This document shows, one piece after another, positions 27,481 to 35,600 of a stretch of 64,000 bases of DNA (within the stretch, counting starts at the first letter, position 1; each line of letters opens with the position of its first letter). Both the position numbers and the translations under genes were made by a program. The stretch is from contig NZ_CP012373.2 of the NCBI RefSeq assembly GCF_001305575.3, positions 2,552,261-2,616,260 on the forward strand, in the 5' to 3' direction. The DNA is from Beggiatoa leptomitoformis (GTDB lineage Bacteria > Pseudomonadota > Gammaproteobacteria > Beggiatoales > Beggiatoaceae). Under the pieces are notes generated by a model. The model worked only from the letters and a program-made list of their open reading frames with translations. It had not been told where the DNA came from and did not search any database.

Positions 27481-28140
27481 ATGTCGCGTGTTCGTCAAAC
27501 AGGTTTTACTCTGTTAGAAATTTTAATCGCTCTGGTTATTTCTGCGGCTATTATGACAACATTAGCCAGTGGTATGTATATTGTGATGCAAGACTGGCAA
27601 CGCACCACACATACCTTAGATGATAGTTTAGATGCAGTTTTGATTTTATTACAATTAGAAAGAGCAGTGAATGGTGCTTTTCCACATACTTATATTAATC
27701 AGAAAGAAAATAAAAGTTATATTTATTTTGAAGGAGAGAGTGAAAAGCTGACATGGATTTCTACAGTTTCGCCAGCGCATCAAGCAGGTTTGTCCGCATG
27801 GCAATTATTGCCCAGCGAATCTAAAGAGGGTGGAATAGACATTCGGATTATACCTGTTTTTGCAGGAAATCCAGAAGAAAACTTGGAGAAAGCGGAGGCA
27901 GTTACTGTTTTTGCGGGTTATGCCGTTCGATTTGAATATTTATACACAGACCCAGCACATGAAGACCAAACAGAATGGTTCGACGAGTGGTCAGCAAAAG
28001 ATTTTCAGGGCTTGCCAAACGCCATACGGATTGTATTAGAGAAGAAGAATGATAAGGCCGTCGGTGAAAATGATTTAGAAATTATTGCGAGTATTCCCGC
28101 ATTTGAGAATAGTAACTTAACGCGGACAAAACCACCTTAA
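27481..28140 (+). CDS. gspJ: Type II secretion minor pseudopilin GspJ-like
   Basis: 219 residues, usual for GspJ. Prepilin leader RQTG^FTLLEILIALVISAAIMTT, then a soluble domain with QDWQRTTHTLDDSLDAVLILLQLERA and the WISTVSPAHQAG segment. In T2S operons gspK normally follows gspJ. Here a truncated IS5-type transposase starts 60 bp downstream and no gspK is seen, so the cluster may have been broken. No other gsp gene is in the window. Confidence 0.78.
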   Translation: MSRVRQTGFTLLEILIALVISAAIMTTLASGMYIVMQDWQRTTHTLDDSLDAVLILLQLERAVNGAFPHTYINQKENKSYIYFEGESEKLTWISTVSPAHQAGLSAWQLLPSESKEGGIDIRIIPVFAGNPEENLEKAEAVTVFAGYAVRFEYLYTDPAHEDQTEWFDEWSAKDFQGLPNAIRIVLEKKNDKAVGENDLEIIASIPAFENSNLTRTKPP

Positions 28141-28200
28141 GCCTTATAGAACTGATTTGAAGTCTAAGATAAAATGTAAAAGAGGAAAAAACAGAACAAA

Positions 28201-28305
28201 ATGAGTCCTTACTCAAGTAGCCTAACTGATGCAGAATGGGCAGTGGTTGAACCCCTCTTAAATGCGTTATTGCCGAAGAAAAAGCTTACCTGTCCTCACA
28301 CATGA
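28201..28305 (+). pseudogene. IS5-family transposase, N-terminal fragment
   Basis: ATG at 28201 opens a 34-residue frame containing SLTDAEWAVVEPLLN and LPKKKLTCPHT, the conserved start of IS5-type transposases. It then hits TGA at 28303 and no DDE domain follows. The rest of the element has been lost or replaced by the convergent HTH gene, which ends 1 bp away. Terminal repeats were not found. Confidence 0.75.
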
Positions 28306-28306
28306 G

Positions 28307-29269
28307 TTATTTTTCGAGTAGGTGTTTTACATTGCCATAAATCATACTTTGCAGCTTTTCGTCGCTTGCTTCGTAGAAGTCGATAATTGCCTGACAATCA
28401 AGTTTTTCATGGGAAATTAAGAGTTGCTTGATGCGTTGTAATAAGAGAACCGATTCTTCAGGTTTGAGTAAGTTAATATCTTTGCTCAGCTCAATAAAAT
28501 GACTGATTTTATCGAAAAAATTCTTGTTTTTAATTTGTAGAAAACAATCATTCCCCAAAGGGGTGGTCATTGTAATCGTATGTTTTATATGATTTAGGTG
28601 ATAACTCGAAAAGCGTCTATATTGCATGTTTGAACTGAAAAAATAGAGCTGATTTTTTCTACTTTTTACTGAAAACATTTTTAGATAATTATTGATAATT
28701 AGTAACTTACCCTGCTTATCAATAGTTGAATAAAAAGGTGAGAAAATGAAATTAAGAATTACCTGAATTTCATAGTATTCGGTGGTAAATGTACTGGTTG
28801 ATTTAAGTTGTTTGATTCGTTGCTTGTGATTGGCTTTTTCACCCGCATTGCACTGTTGAAAATTTTCTAAAGGGTCTAGGTAAATATAACTGGGAAAGTG
28901 TGAGTAAATCATGACACGCCCTGTTTTTTCGTGTTCCAGAAAATAATCATTCGCATCTTCTGGAGAATCGAATATTAATTCTGTCTCAAAACTTGCCAAT
29001 TCTTTTATTTCATCAGGCAAAAAATCCACAAAAGAACAACCCAAAACTGTAGCTAATGCCAGTCCTTTGGCAACACCCAAGTCAGTTTGTCCATTCACAA
29101 TGTATTTGAGTTGTTGTTCAGAAATACTCTCTTTTACCCCCGCTTGTTTGAATTGTTCATTCATTTTGTCTGCCACAGTTTTGTAGGTAAATTCTCCAGA
29201 TTTACCCTCACGTTTTTTTGCATCAAAAAGTGCTTTAATTTTGTTTTTTTCGGTACTCATGACAAGCAT
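28307..29269 (-). CDS. HTH (XRE-like) regulator with a large unknown C-terminal domain
   Basis: 320 residues. Residues ~8-80 contain a helix-turn-helix pattern (FTYKTVADKMNEQF, then ISEQQLKYIVNGQTDLGVAKGLALATVLG). The remaining ~230 residues are rich in Phe, Tyr, Asn and Lys, are unlike any family I recognise, and may sense a ligand. The first ATG (29267-29269) is preceded by AGAGAGAAAT, so I keep it over the in-frame ATG at 29260. It is transcribed away from the giant LRR gene across a 183-bp shared region, which makes it a candidate regulator of that gene. Confidence 0.6.
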   Translation of the reverse strand: MLVMSTEKNKIKALFDAKKREGKSGEFTYKTVADKMNEQFKQAGVKESISEQQLKYIVNGQTDLGVAKGLALATVLGCSFVDFLPDEIKELASFETELIFDSPEDANDYFLEHEKTGRVMIYSHFPSYIYLDPLENFQQCNAGEKANHKQRIKQLKSTSTFTTEYYEIQVILNFIFSPFYSTIDKQGKLLIINNYLKMFSVKSRKNQLYFFSSNMQYRRFSSYHLNHIKHTITMTTPLGNDCFLQIKNKNFFDKISHFIELSKDINLLKPEESVLLLQRIKQLLISHEKLDCQAIIDFYEASDEKLQSMIYGNVKHLLEK

Positions 29270-29452
29270 ATTTCTCTCTAAAAAATACAGGTAACACTAT
29301 GATAAATGAAATACTGCAAAATTATAAGTGATAACAACCAACTAATTTTAGTACAAAAACTGTATTAAAGTATAAAAACAAGCCTTTACTTAATAGTGTC
29401 GAAATTAATATGCTCATCTTTCTAACAACACAATTTAAGTAGGAGATTCATT

Positions 29453-32400
29453 ATGAATCTGTATCGATGGGCGAGGAAGAGGACGCAAAAACCTCAAGCC
29501 TCAAAAAATAGACTGAGAAGTTTATTTTTTATTTGTCAAGTTTTTTTACTCACGTTACTTTCTATGGGATTACCTGCAACCTCAATGGCAGCATTTAATC
29601 CTGATATGTGCACGGAGTTACTACGAAAAGGTGAAACCAGTAACAAACCAACTTCTTATACAGTAGAAGAGTTACCATTGACTAGTGGTAAGCTTTACGT
29701 TACTTATGACATGCAGACTATATTGGATAAAATAGAAATTAAGTTGGATGGTCAAATTTTTACCACAGATTGTGTTGACGGCAAAAAAGAGAAGCAAGCA
29801 ACAGGTTACTCCGTTAGTAGTAACAGTACGTTAACTGTCGAGGTTACTCCTAATTGTGATTCATCACTTGAAGGTCTTGTAAGCCCATCAAGCTGGAGTG
29901 TATCACTTGTCAGTTGTCCCGAAAAAACAGTGAGTACTAGTGAATACGATGAATTAGTTAAATTGTATACGGAAACTGGTGGTACCAGTTGGAACAACCA
30001 AGACGGCTGGAAAGACTACGAAAACAACAAAGATGTTTGTCATTGGTCTGGCATTGTTTGTGATGATGAGGGTAATGTTATAGAGTTGAATTTACCAAAT
30101 AATAATATGATAAAGGAACTACCTAGTTCTATTGGGAATTTGTCACGTTTGGTTACTCTTAACTTATCAAACAACGATAAGTTAGGTGGTGCTTTACCTA
30201 GTTCTATGGGCAGTTTGGAAAATCTTAAGAACCTTGATATTTCTTATGATAATTTTTCATCTCTTCCAGCAGAAGTAAAAGGGATGGCAAATCTCGTTGA
30301 ATTTAACGTAAGTAACAATAAAATTACAACATTGCCAACTGATTTCGTAGATTTAATAACAAAAAACTCTACAATAAATCTGTCTCAAAATAACATTTGT
30401 TATTCGACTTTAGACGCTAAAGTATTGGAGGCATTAAATGAACTTTATAATCGGGGTTATGACTGGGGTAAAGAATCTCAAACTTGCAATACGATTATTG
30501 AGTCTGAATATGATGCGTTAATGGTATTATATCGTAATTGGTCAAATAATCCTTATGGCTGGGGACAAGGCAAGGAAATTTGTAGTTGGACTGGTGTAAC
30601 ATGTGGAGGTGGAAGTGTTGTAGAGCTTAAGCTCTCAAATAGTGGATTAAGTGGCACTTTACCAGGTGAAATAAGTCAATTAAGTAACTTAGTTCTTCTT
30701 GACCTGAGTGGGAATGATAAACTGTCGGGTTCTGTGCCAAATAGTATTACAAACCTTACAAAATTACTTTCTAATGGGGTTTTACCGCTTCAAATAGCAG
30801 GTACAAAATTATGTGTTGATACTCCTAAATTGAGCAGTTTTGTAGAAGAAAAGAGTGGCATTAAACTGCCCGATTGTGAAGAACAAGCTGCTCAAGCTGT
30901 TTTAGTAGCCGCTCAATATGAGGTATTGATGAAATTTTTTAATGCAACGGGCGGCAATACCAATACCTGGACACGCAAAAACGGCTGGGGAGGACAAAAC
31001 AAAGACTTCTGTACTTGGGAAAATGTTATATGCCAAAACGGTTTAGTGACTAGTTTGAATTTATATTCTAATGGGTTAACTGGAAGTATTCCTAGCGATA
31101 TTGGCAAGCTCACAAGCTTAACAAGTTTAGAACTGAGCAAGAACCAGTTGGAGGGAGAGATTCCCAGCGATATTGGCAATCTCACAAATCTAACAACTTT
31201 ATCGCTGAGCGATAACCAGTTGACTGGAAGTATTCCTAGCGATATTGGCAAGCTCACAAATCTAACATATTTATCGCTGTTCAATAACAAGTTGGAGGGA
31301 AATATTCCTGGCGATATTGGCAATCTCACAAATCTAACACGTTTATGGCTGAGCGATAACAAGTTGACTGGAAGTATTCCTAGCGATATTGGCAATCTCA
31401 CAAATCTAACAAGTTTAGAACTGGGCAATAACAAGTTGGAGGGAAAGATTCCTTCTATTAGCAATCTCACAAAGCTAACAAGTTTATCGCTGTACTTGAA
31501 CCAGTTGGAGGGAGAGATTCCCAGCGATATTGGCAATCTCACAAATCTAACACGTTTATCGCTGTTCAATAACAAGTTGGAGGGAAATATTCCTTCTATT
31601 GGCAATCTCACAAATCTAACAGAGTTATCGCTGGGCCATAACCAGTTGAAGGGAAGTATTCCTTCTATTGGCAATCTCACAAATCTAACAGAGTTATGGC
31701 TGAGCGATAACCAGTTGACTGGAAGTATTCCTAGCGATATTGGCAATCTCACAAAGCTAACACGTTTATCGCTGGGCAATAACCAGTTGACTGGAAATAT
31801 TCCTACTTCTATTGGCAATCTCACAAATCTAACAGAGTTATGGCTGAACGATAACCAGTTGACTGGAACAATTCCTGATGGAATTGTAAATGTTGGAGCA
31901 ATTAGTGGATTAGGACTAACGAACAATCATCTTTGTACAACCAACTCCAACGTAGCAGATTTTCTAACTAGTAAGGATAGCAATTGGAAACAACAAACCA
32001 ACACTCCCTGCGATCCCCGTTACTCACTTAATACAAGTGAAGTAAATTTTGGTTTTGACCATAAAAAGACAGAAACGCCCCTCACGCTGTCAGGCAATTT
32101 AGTCAATAACTCGGTTATTTTTACGGTCAAGAAAACAGACGGTTCAGCATTCTCACAAAACGGTACAATGTACTTGAAAGTGGGCAGTTTTGAAACTTAC
32201 GGTGCAGAACGCGCAAGAAAAACTGTTAGCAAAGGTGACTTTGAAGTAACTTTTGATGCAGTGGATAATGATAAATTTCCAAATTATCCCAAAATGTACT
32301 TTGCCCGCTTTGAGTCCTCCGAAAATGAGTATCATGCTTATGCAGGTCCTATTATCATCAGCAAACGTCTTTCAGATGGCGCAGTTGCATCTACTTTCAA

Positions 32401-33811
32401 TGGCAACATTGTTTCTTATCAAAACGGGGATCAACTGGTATTTGAGTATATTGACCCTGAGAATGACTACAATGAAGGCTATGCTTGGTATGTTAATGAT
32501 GATTTGAGCGAGGTGCAATCGACGAGTAAGACATTATCTGTCCCATCACCACTGCTGTTCAGCACAAATCCTATTCATTATGTTGCCCTCAAATCAGGTG
32601 CGGATGAATGGCTTTATAGCTATCCGCAGCAAAAAGACACTTATGAAATTGCCTCTTTCCGCAATTACATTTTTAAAACGTCACAAGGGAAAACAGATAA
32701 AGCGGTTGTTGTTTCATTTGGTAATCAGTGGCTTTGGGTCAATACAGAGCAGTCTGTAGCAAACAACTTTGAGGCTTCTTTACCAAAAGAAATTACAACA
32801 ATTCATAAAGATAGTTTGACTTTGCCGCCTGTGGATATTTCTGCTTTTTCAAACGAACGAATCACTGTTTATGAAGGTATTAAGAATAACAGTTATCAAA
32901 CAGCGGACTTTCCTGATTTAGGTTTAGATGCAAAGAGCAGAAAATTAGTCAATATCGATCCTTTAACAGATTTTCTTAATCGCAAATTAAAATCGACCTC
33001 CAGTTCTTTGCGGGCGAATTTCCCCATGGATGATCTTGAAAAAGCTTTGATTGAACTCGATAAAAGTCCATTATTACCCAGTGACTTTACACCCAGTAAT
33101 ATCAAAAGTGAGACGGTTAGCTTAGTTCTCAACATGATGGCTCTCCATATTGGTATGGATAATACCATGAAGTTTCTCCTGAAACTTGAAGAAACAACGG
33201 ATAATACGTTAGATATAATTAACGCTATTATTTCCTTGCGAGAATTAGCCGTAAAGATGGAACAGGCTGATCAGGATGGTCTAAGTGAAAGTATCAAAGG
33301 ACTGTATGTGCTAAGTTACATCTTTGATAAAACGCCCTTAAATAAGTTTTTAGACTCTCATAAATTGATTGACCCTATCACTCAACAAATCGAACAAGTG
33401 GATAAAGTACTTAATGAAAAGTCTTGCGCTTTCCAAGTAGGTAAAGTCAGACTCTCAATATACGAAGATGTTAGTTGGTGGCCCTTTGATAGAGACCTAA
33501 CTGAAAATATTGAGGAAGTTCAATTATTTCCACTCAGGCTAATCTATGGTGATGGGGTTACAACAAAACTTCAGGTAGTCACACTTGACGAGCGCAAAAA
33601 GCATCCTGTGACACTTACTAAAAATGCAGGTGTTTGGGAATATCCTGAACATTCAGTCACTGATGAGCTTGATTTCAGTATTACGTACCCAACCTACTGT
33701 GGTGCTTGGATGGTTGCTGCTAAAGCGGGTGATAAAATGTACTACGGTCGAGTAACTTTACGTAGCGATGGTAATGTTCCAAGTGCTGTGGTAGTTGTCC
33801 CTGGAAATTAA
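29453..33811 (+). CDS. Giant secreted leucine-rich-repeat protein, plant-type LRRs
   Basis: 1452 residues. A long basic N-terminus then a hydrophobic signal (VFLLTLLSMGLPATSMAA) indicates export. Three cap-like units (LRRNT-2 style) begin near residues 165, 355 and 485, each with a W...C.W..V.C pattern (CHWSGIVCDD, CSWTGVTCGG, CTWENVICQN). They are followed by short LRR runs; after the third come twelve 23-24-residue repeats of the form LTGSIPSDIGNLTNLTxLxL. The C-terminal ~650 residues are beta-rich, then helical, and unrecognised. The plant-type LRR usually binds proteins or glycans, so an adhesion or recognition role is plausible. AGGAG precedes the ATG. Its GATC density differs from its surroundings. 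Confidence 0.85.
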   Translation: MNLYRWARKRTQKPQASKNRLRSLFFICQVFLLTLLSMGLPATSMAAFNPDMCTELLRKGETSNKPTSYTVEELPLTSGKLYVTYDMQTILDKIEIKLDGQIFTTDCVDGKKEKQATGYSVSSNSTLTVEVTPNCDSSLEGLVSPSSWSVSLVSCPEKTVSTSEYDELVKLYTETGGTSWNNQDGWKDYENNKDVCHWSGIVCDDEGNVIELNLPNNNMIKELPSSIGNLSRLVTLNLSNNDKLGGALPSSMGSLENLKNLDISYDNFSSLPAEVKGMANLVEFNVSNNKITTLPTDFVDLITKNSTINLSQNNICYSTLDAKVLEALNELYNRGYDWGKESQTCNTIIESEYDALMVLYRNWSNNPYGWGQGKEICSWTGVTCGGGSVVELKLSNSGLSGTLPGEISQLSNLVLLDLSGNDKLSGSVPNSITNLTKLLSNGVLPLQIAGTKLCVDTPKLSSFVEEKSGIKLPDCEEQAAQAVLVAAQYEVLMKFFNATGGNTNTWTRKNGWGGQNKDFCTWENVICQNGLVTSLNLYSNGLTGSIPSDIGKLTSLTSLELSKNQLEGEIPSDIGNLTNLTTLSLSDNQLTGSIPSDIGKLTNLTYLSLFNNKLEGNIPGDIGNLTNLTRLWLSDNKLTGSIPSDIGNLTNLTSLELGNNKLEGKIPSISNLTKLTSLSLYLNQLEGEIPSDIGNLTNLTRLSLFNNKLEGNIPSIGNLTNLTELSLGHNQLKGSIPSIGNLTNLTELWLSDNQLTGSIPSDIGNLTKLTRLSLGNNQLTGNIPTSIGNLTNLTELWLNDNQLTGTIPDGIVNVGAISGLGLTNNHLCTTNSNVADFLTSKDSNWKQQTNTPCDPRYSLNTSEVNFGFDHKKTETPLTLSGNLVNNSVIFTVKKTDGSAFSQNGTMYLKVGSFETYGAERARKTVSKGDFEVTFDAVDNDKFPNYPKMYFARFESSENEYHAYAGPIIISKRLSDGAVASTFNGNIVSYQNGDQLVFEYIDPENDYNEGYAWYVNDDLSEVQSTSKTLSVPSPLLFSTNPIHYVALKSGADEWLYSYPQQKDTYEIASFRNYIFKTSQGKTDKAVVVSFGNQWLWVNTEQSVANNFEASLPKEITTIHKDSLTLPPVDISAFSNERITVYEGIKNNSYQTADFPDLGLDAKSRKLVNIDPLTDFLNRKLKSTSSSLRANFPMDDLEKALIELDKSPLLPSDFTPSNIKSETVSLVLNMMALHIGMDNTMKFLLKLEETTDNTLDIINAIISLRELAVKMEQADQDGLSESIKGLYVLSYIFDKTPLNKFLDSHKLIDPITQQIEQVDKVLNEKSCAFQVGKVRLSIYEDVSWWPFDRDLTENIEEVQLFPLRLIYGDGVTTKLQVVTLDERKKHPVTLTKNAGVWEYPEHSVTDELDFSITYPTYCGAWMVAAKAGDKMYYGRVTLRSDGNVPSAVVVVPGN
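31075..31932 (+). repeat. Near-identical 69/72-bp tandem DNA repeats encoding LRRs
   Basis: Twelve in-frame units. Nine are 72 bp and three are 69 bp (missing one codon in the SIPSDIG segment). Stretches such as GGCAATCTCACAAATCTAAC recur unchanged in most units, so similarity is at DNA as well as protein level. This implies recent duplication or gene conversion and probable copy-number variation between strains. The last unit (TGTIPDGIVNVG) is diverged, as expected for an array edge. Confidence 0.9.
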
Positions 33812-33947
33812 CTATTTAGCAAGCGTAGGGTGTATCGTAATGCTTATACACCCTACATTTCGCTGAACAGAGACGGTATCGTCGTTGTGAATTCCATATC
33901 GATAGATATGATAAATCAGTAAGTTATTTTTACGTTTCCAAATCCTT

Positions 33948-33977
33948 AAGCCTCGCCTCGTGCGGGGCTTTTTTTCT
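33948..33977 (+). terminator. Terminator downstream of the LRR gene
   Basis: AAGCCTCGC and GCGGGGCTT pair around CTCGT, followed by TTTTTTT. It lies about 140 bp after the LRR stop. The stretch between holds another hairpin (GTAGGGTGTA ... TACACCCTAC, 33825-33855). Confidence 0.85.
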
Positions 33978-34032
33978 GCTAAAATCAAGCCTATGAATCC
34001 TCATTGTTACCTACTTCAATGGAAAACCTCTA

Positions 34033-34236
34033 ATGTTAGCCCTAAGACAAATTCATTCAACCCAACATAACTTTGTGACAATTCAACTTCCCGAAAGTTT
34101 CACACAGTATGACTCGGTAGAAATTATCATTTTACCTGTAGAAACCCTGCACAAAAAACAACTGACGACCCAAGAGTTTCTAGCCCGTTTTGCAGGTGCA
34201 ATCCCTGAATTTCCTGCTGTAGTGGGTTTGGTGTAA
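34033..34236 (+). CDS. Small antitoxin-like protein
   Basis: 67 residues. The N-terminal half looks like a short beta-rich DNA-binding or dimerisation unit (NFVTIQLPESFTQYDSVEIIILPVE), as in VapB/DUF2281-type antitoxins. The C-terminal half (TTQEFLARFAGAIPEF) resembles the toxin-binding tail. It lies 27 bp before a nucleotidyltransferase gene on the same strand. No PIN or RelE toxin is adjacent, so the partner may be the nucleotidyltransferase or a lost toxin. Assignment is by pattern only. Confidence 0.5.
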   Translation: MLALRQIHSTQHNFVTIQLPESFTQYDSVEIIILPVETLHKKQLTTQEFLARFAGAIPEFPAVVGLV

Positions 34237-34263
34237 ATCAACCCAACAATTATTGAGTTCAAC

Positions 34264-34809
34264 ATGCACTCCCAATATCAAGTTCTTGCCCACATCACCC
34301 AATGCCTTGAACAAGCAAACATTGCCTACATGCTCAGCGGTTCAGTCGCACTAAGCTATTATGCACAGCCACGTATGACGCGCGACATTGATTTAGTGAT
34401 AGAAATTCAAAATGACGATGTCATCAAACTCGCGCAACAACTGGGTGAGACGTACTATTTTGATGAAGACATGGCACACGCTGCCATTGCTCACGAAAGC
34501 CTGTTCAATATATTACATCAAGACAGCATGATTAAAATTGACTGTATTGTGCGAAAAAATCATCACTATCGCCAACAAGAGTTTTTACGCAGACAACACG
34601 TTACTTTTAATAATCTTTCTCTTTGGATAGTCAGTCCAGAAGATTTACTACTCTCTAAACTAGATTGGCTCAAAGATTCACGTTCTGAAATGCAATTCAA
34701 AGACATCGCCAACCTAATTACGTCTGTACCTACACTAGACTGGGCATATATACACGATTGGGCACAACACTTAGGCATTCAGCACCTACTGAAAGGGATA
34801 CACCCATGA
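34264..34809 (+). CDS. Nucleotidyltransferase-fold protein (AbiEii/DUF6036-like)
   Basis: 181 residues. The nucleotidyltransferase signature is intact: MLSGSVALSYY followed by RMTRDIDLVIE, which supplies the GS and DxD metal ligands. A third acidic residue is in MIKIDCIVR. The C-terminus has VSPEDLLLSKLDWLKDSR, the DLLLSKL helix of the AbiEii/MNT-like group. Such proteins act as toxins or modify tRNA or partner proteins in toxin-antitoxin and phage-defence pairs. Its stop overlaps the next start (ATGA). Confidence 0.75.
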   Translation: MHSQYQVLAHITQCLEQANIAYMLSGSVALSYYAQPRMTRDIDLVIEIQNDDVIKLAQQLGETYYFDEDMAHAAIAHESLFNILHQDSMIKIDCIVRKNHHYRQQEFLRRQHVTFNNLSLWIVSPEDLLLSKLDWLKDSRSEMQFKDIANLITSVPTLDWAYIHDWAQHLGIQHLLKGIHP

Positions 34810-35057
34810 ACGACACATCTCCCGAAATGGCAGCCAAAATTCAGGCACTCTACATGCAACGCTCAGGCGAAGAACGCATGATGATGTGTTTAGAAATGTT
34901 TGACTTTGCTAGACAATTAATGCTGAGCAACTTACAAGCTCAAGGCTATACAGGCGTAGAATTAAAAAAACAAATTTTTTTACGTACCTATCGGAATGAC
35001 TTTTCCGATGAAATGCTCGATAAAATCTGTGAGAAAATAGAAAATTCGTCTTTTTAG
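34806..35057 (+). CDS. Small helical protein coupled to the nucleotidyltransferase
   Basis: 83 residues from ATG 34806, which overlaps the stop of the upstream gene by 4 bp. The sequence is helical with a recognisable layout (LYMQRSGEERMMMCLEMFDFAR, then SNLQAQGYTGVELKKQIFLRTY). Small proteins of this pattern recur beside nucleotidyltransferases in many bacteria. Function is unknown. Translational coupling suggests a stoichiometric partner, perhaps the neutralising one. Confidence 0.7.
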   Translation: MNDTSPEMAAKIQALYMQRSGEERMMMCLEMFDFARQLMLSNLQAQGYTGVELKKQIFLRTYRNDFSDEMLDKICEKIENSSF

Positions 35058-35202
35058 TCCACAGGACACCTTTATGCAATAAGTTTTTAGCCTTTCACTC
35101 ACATTGGATAGAGCACAACGAGCCTAATAAGTCACACGCCCCACGCTACTCGAATGTTTCTTAAAAACTTTGGTAGTGCAAAAGAAGCAGTGATATTAAA
35201 AC

Positions 35203-35426
35203 ATAGTAAACGTGCCATAAAGTGATTTAAATTTAGGATTAGCAGTCCTGTGAGGACTGCTAACCCTCTGTATTTTTTATAGTGCGTTTACTATATAGTA
35301 ACCGTATTCTAAAAAGAGGATAAAAAATAACCTGTAGTAAACGCACTATGAAACGATACGAAGGATTAGCAGTCCTGTCAGGACTGCTAATCCTAAATTT
35401 AAATCACTTTATGGCTCGTTTGCTAT
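35203..35426. mobile_element. Nested inverted-repeat element (MITE-like, about 224 bp)
   Basis: Outer arms of about 65 bp (35203-35267 and 35362-35426) are inverted copies: each carries CATAAAGTGATTTAAATTTA next to an internal hairpin, AGCAGTCCTG..AGGACTGCT. Inside, ATAGTGCGTTTACTA (35279) and TAGTAAACGCACTAT (35335) form a perfect 15-bp second pair. The inner motif resembles the tips of the 170-bp MITE (TATAGCTAACGCACT). No ORF is present. It sits between the nucleotidyltransferase cassette and the deaD terminator. Confidence 0.75.
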
Positions 35427-35541
35427 ATATCTGTTGGCAATATTAAACAGAAAGAGTCAACCCTAAGATTTTCAGATTTGCGCAGGATAAAAATCACTGC
35501 CTTGATAAGGCTGAAAACGCAAATTCAGACCGTCTTTAATT

Positions 35542-35590
35542 AAAAAAAAAGATGTTTCGAGTCCTCTTTAACCGAGGGCTTGAAACATCT
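35542..35590 (-). terminator. Terminator of the deaD gene
   Basis: AGATGTTTC (35550-35558) pairs with GAAACATCT (35582-35590), extended inward by GTCCTC/GAGGGC. On the minus strand the stem is followed by a run of nine T. It lies 10 bp past the helicase stop codon. Confidence 0.88.
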
Positions 35591-35600
35591 CTGAGCGAAA

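Noticed and set aside
30913-31926. A 337-codon open frame on the minus strand opposite the LRR array
   Set aside because: It is the antisense of the repeats. Its periodic sequence follows directly from the 72-bp units, and it has no ribosome-binding site.
31075-31932. Regular spacing suggestive of a CRISPR array
   Set aside because: The units are 69/72 bp, in-frame, with no variable spacers, and encode leucine-rich repeats.
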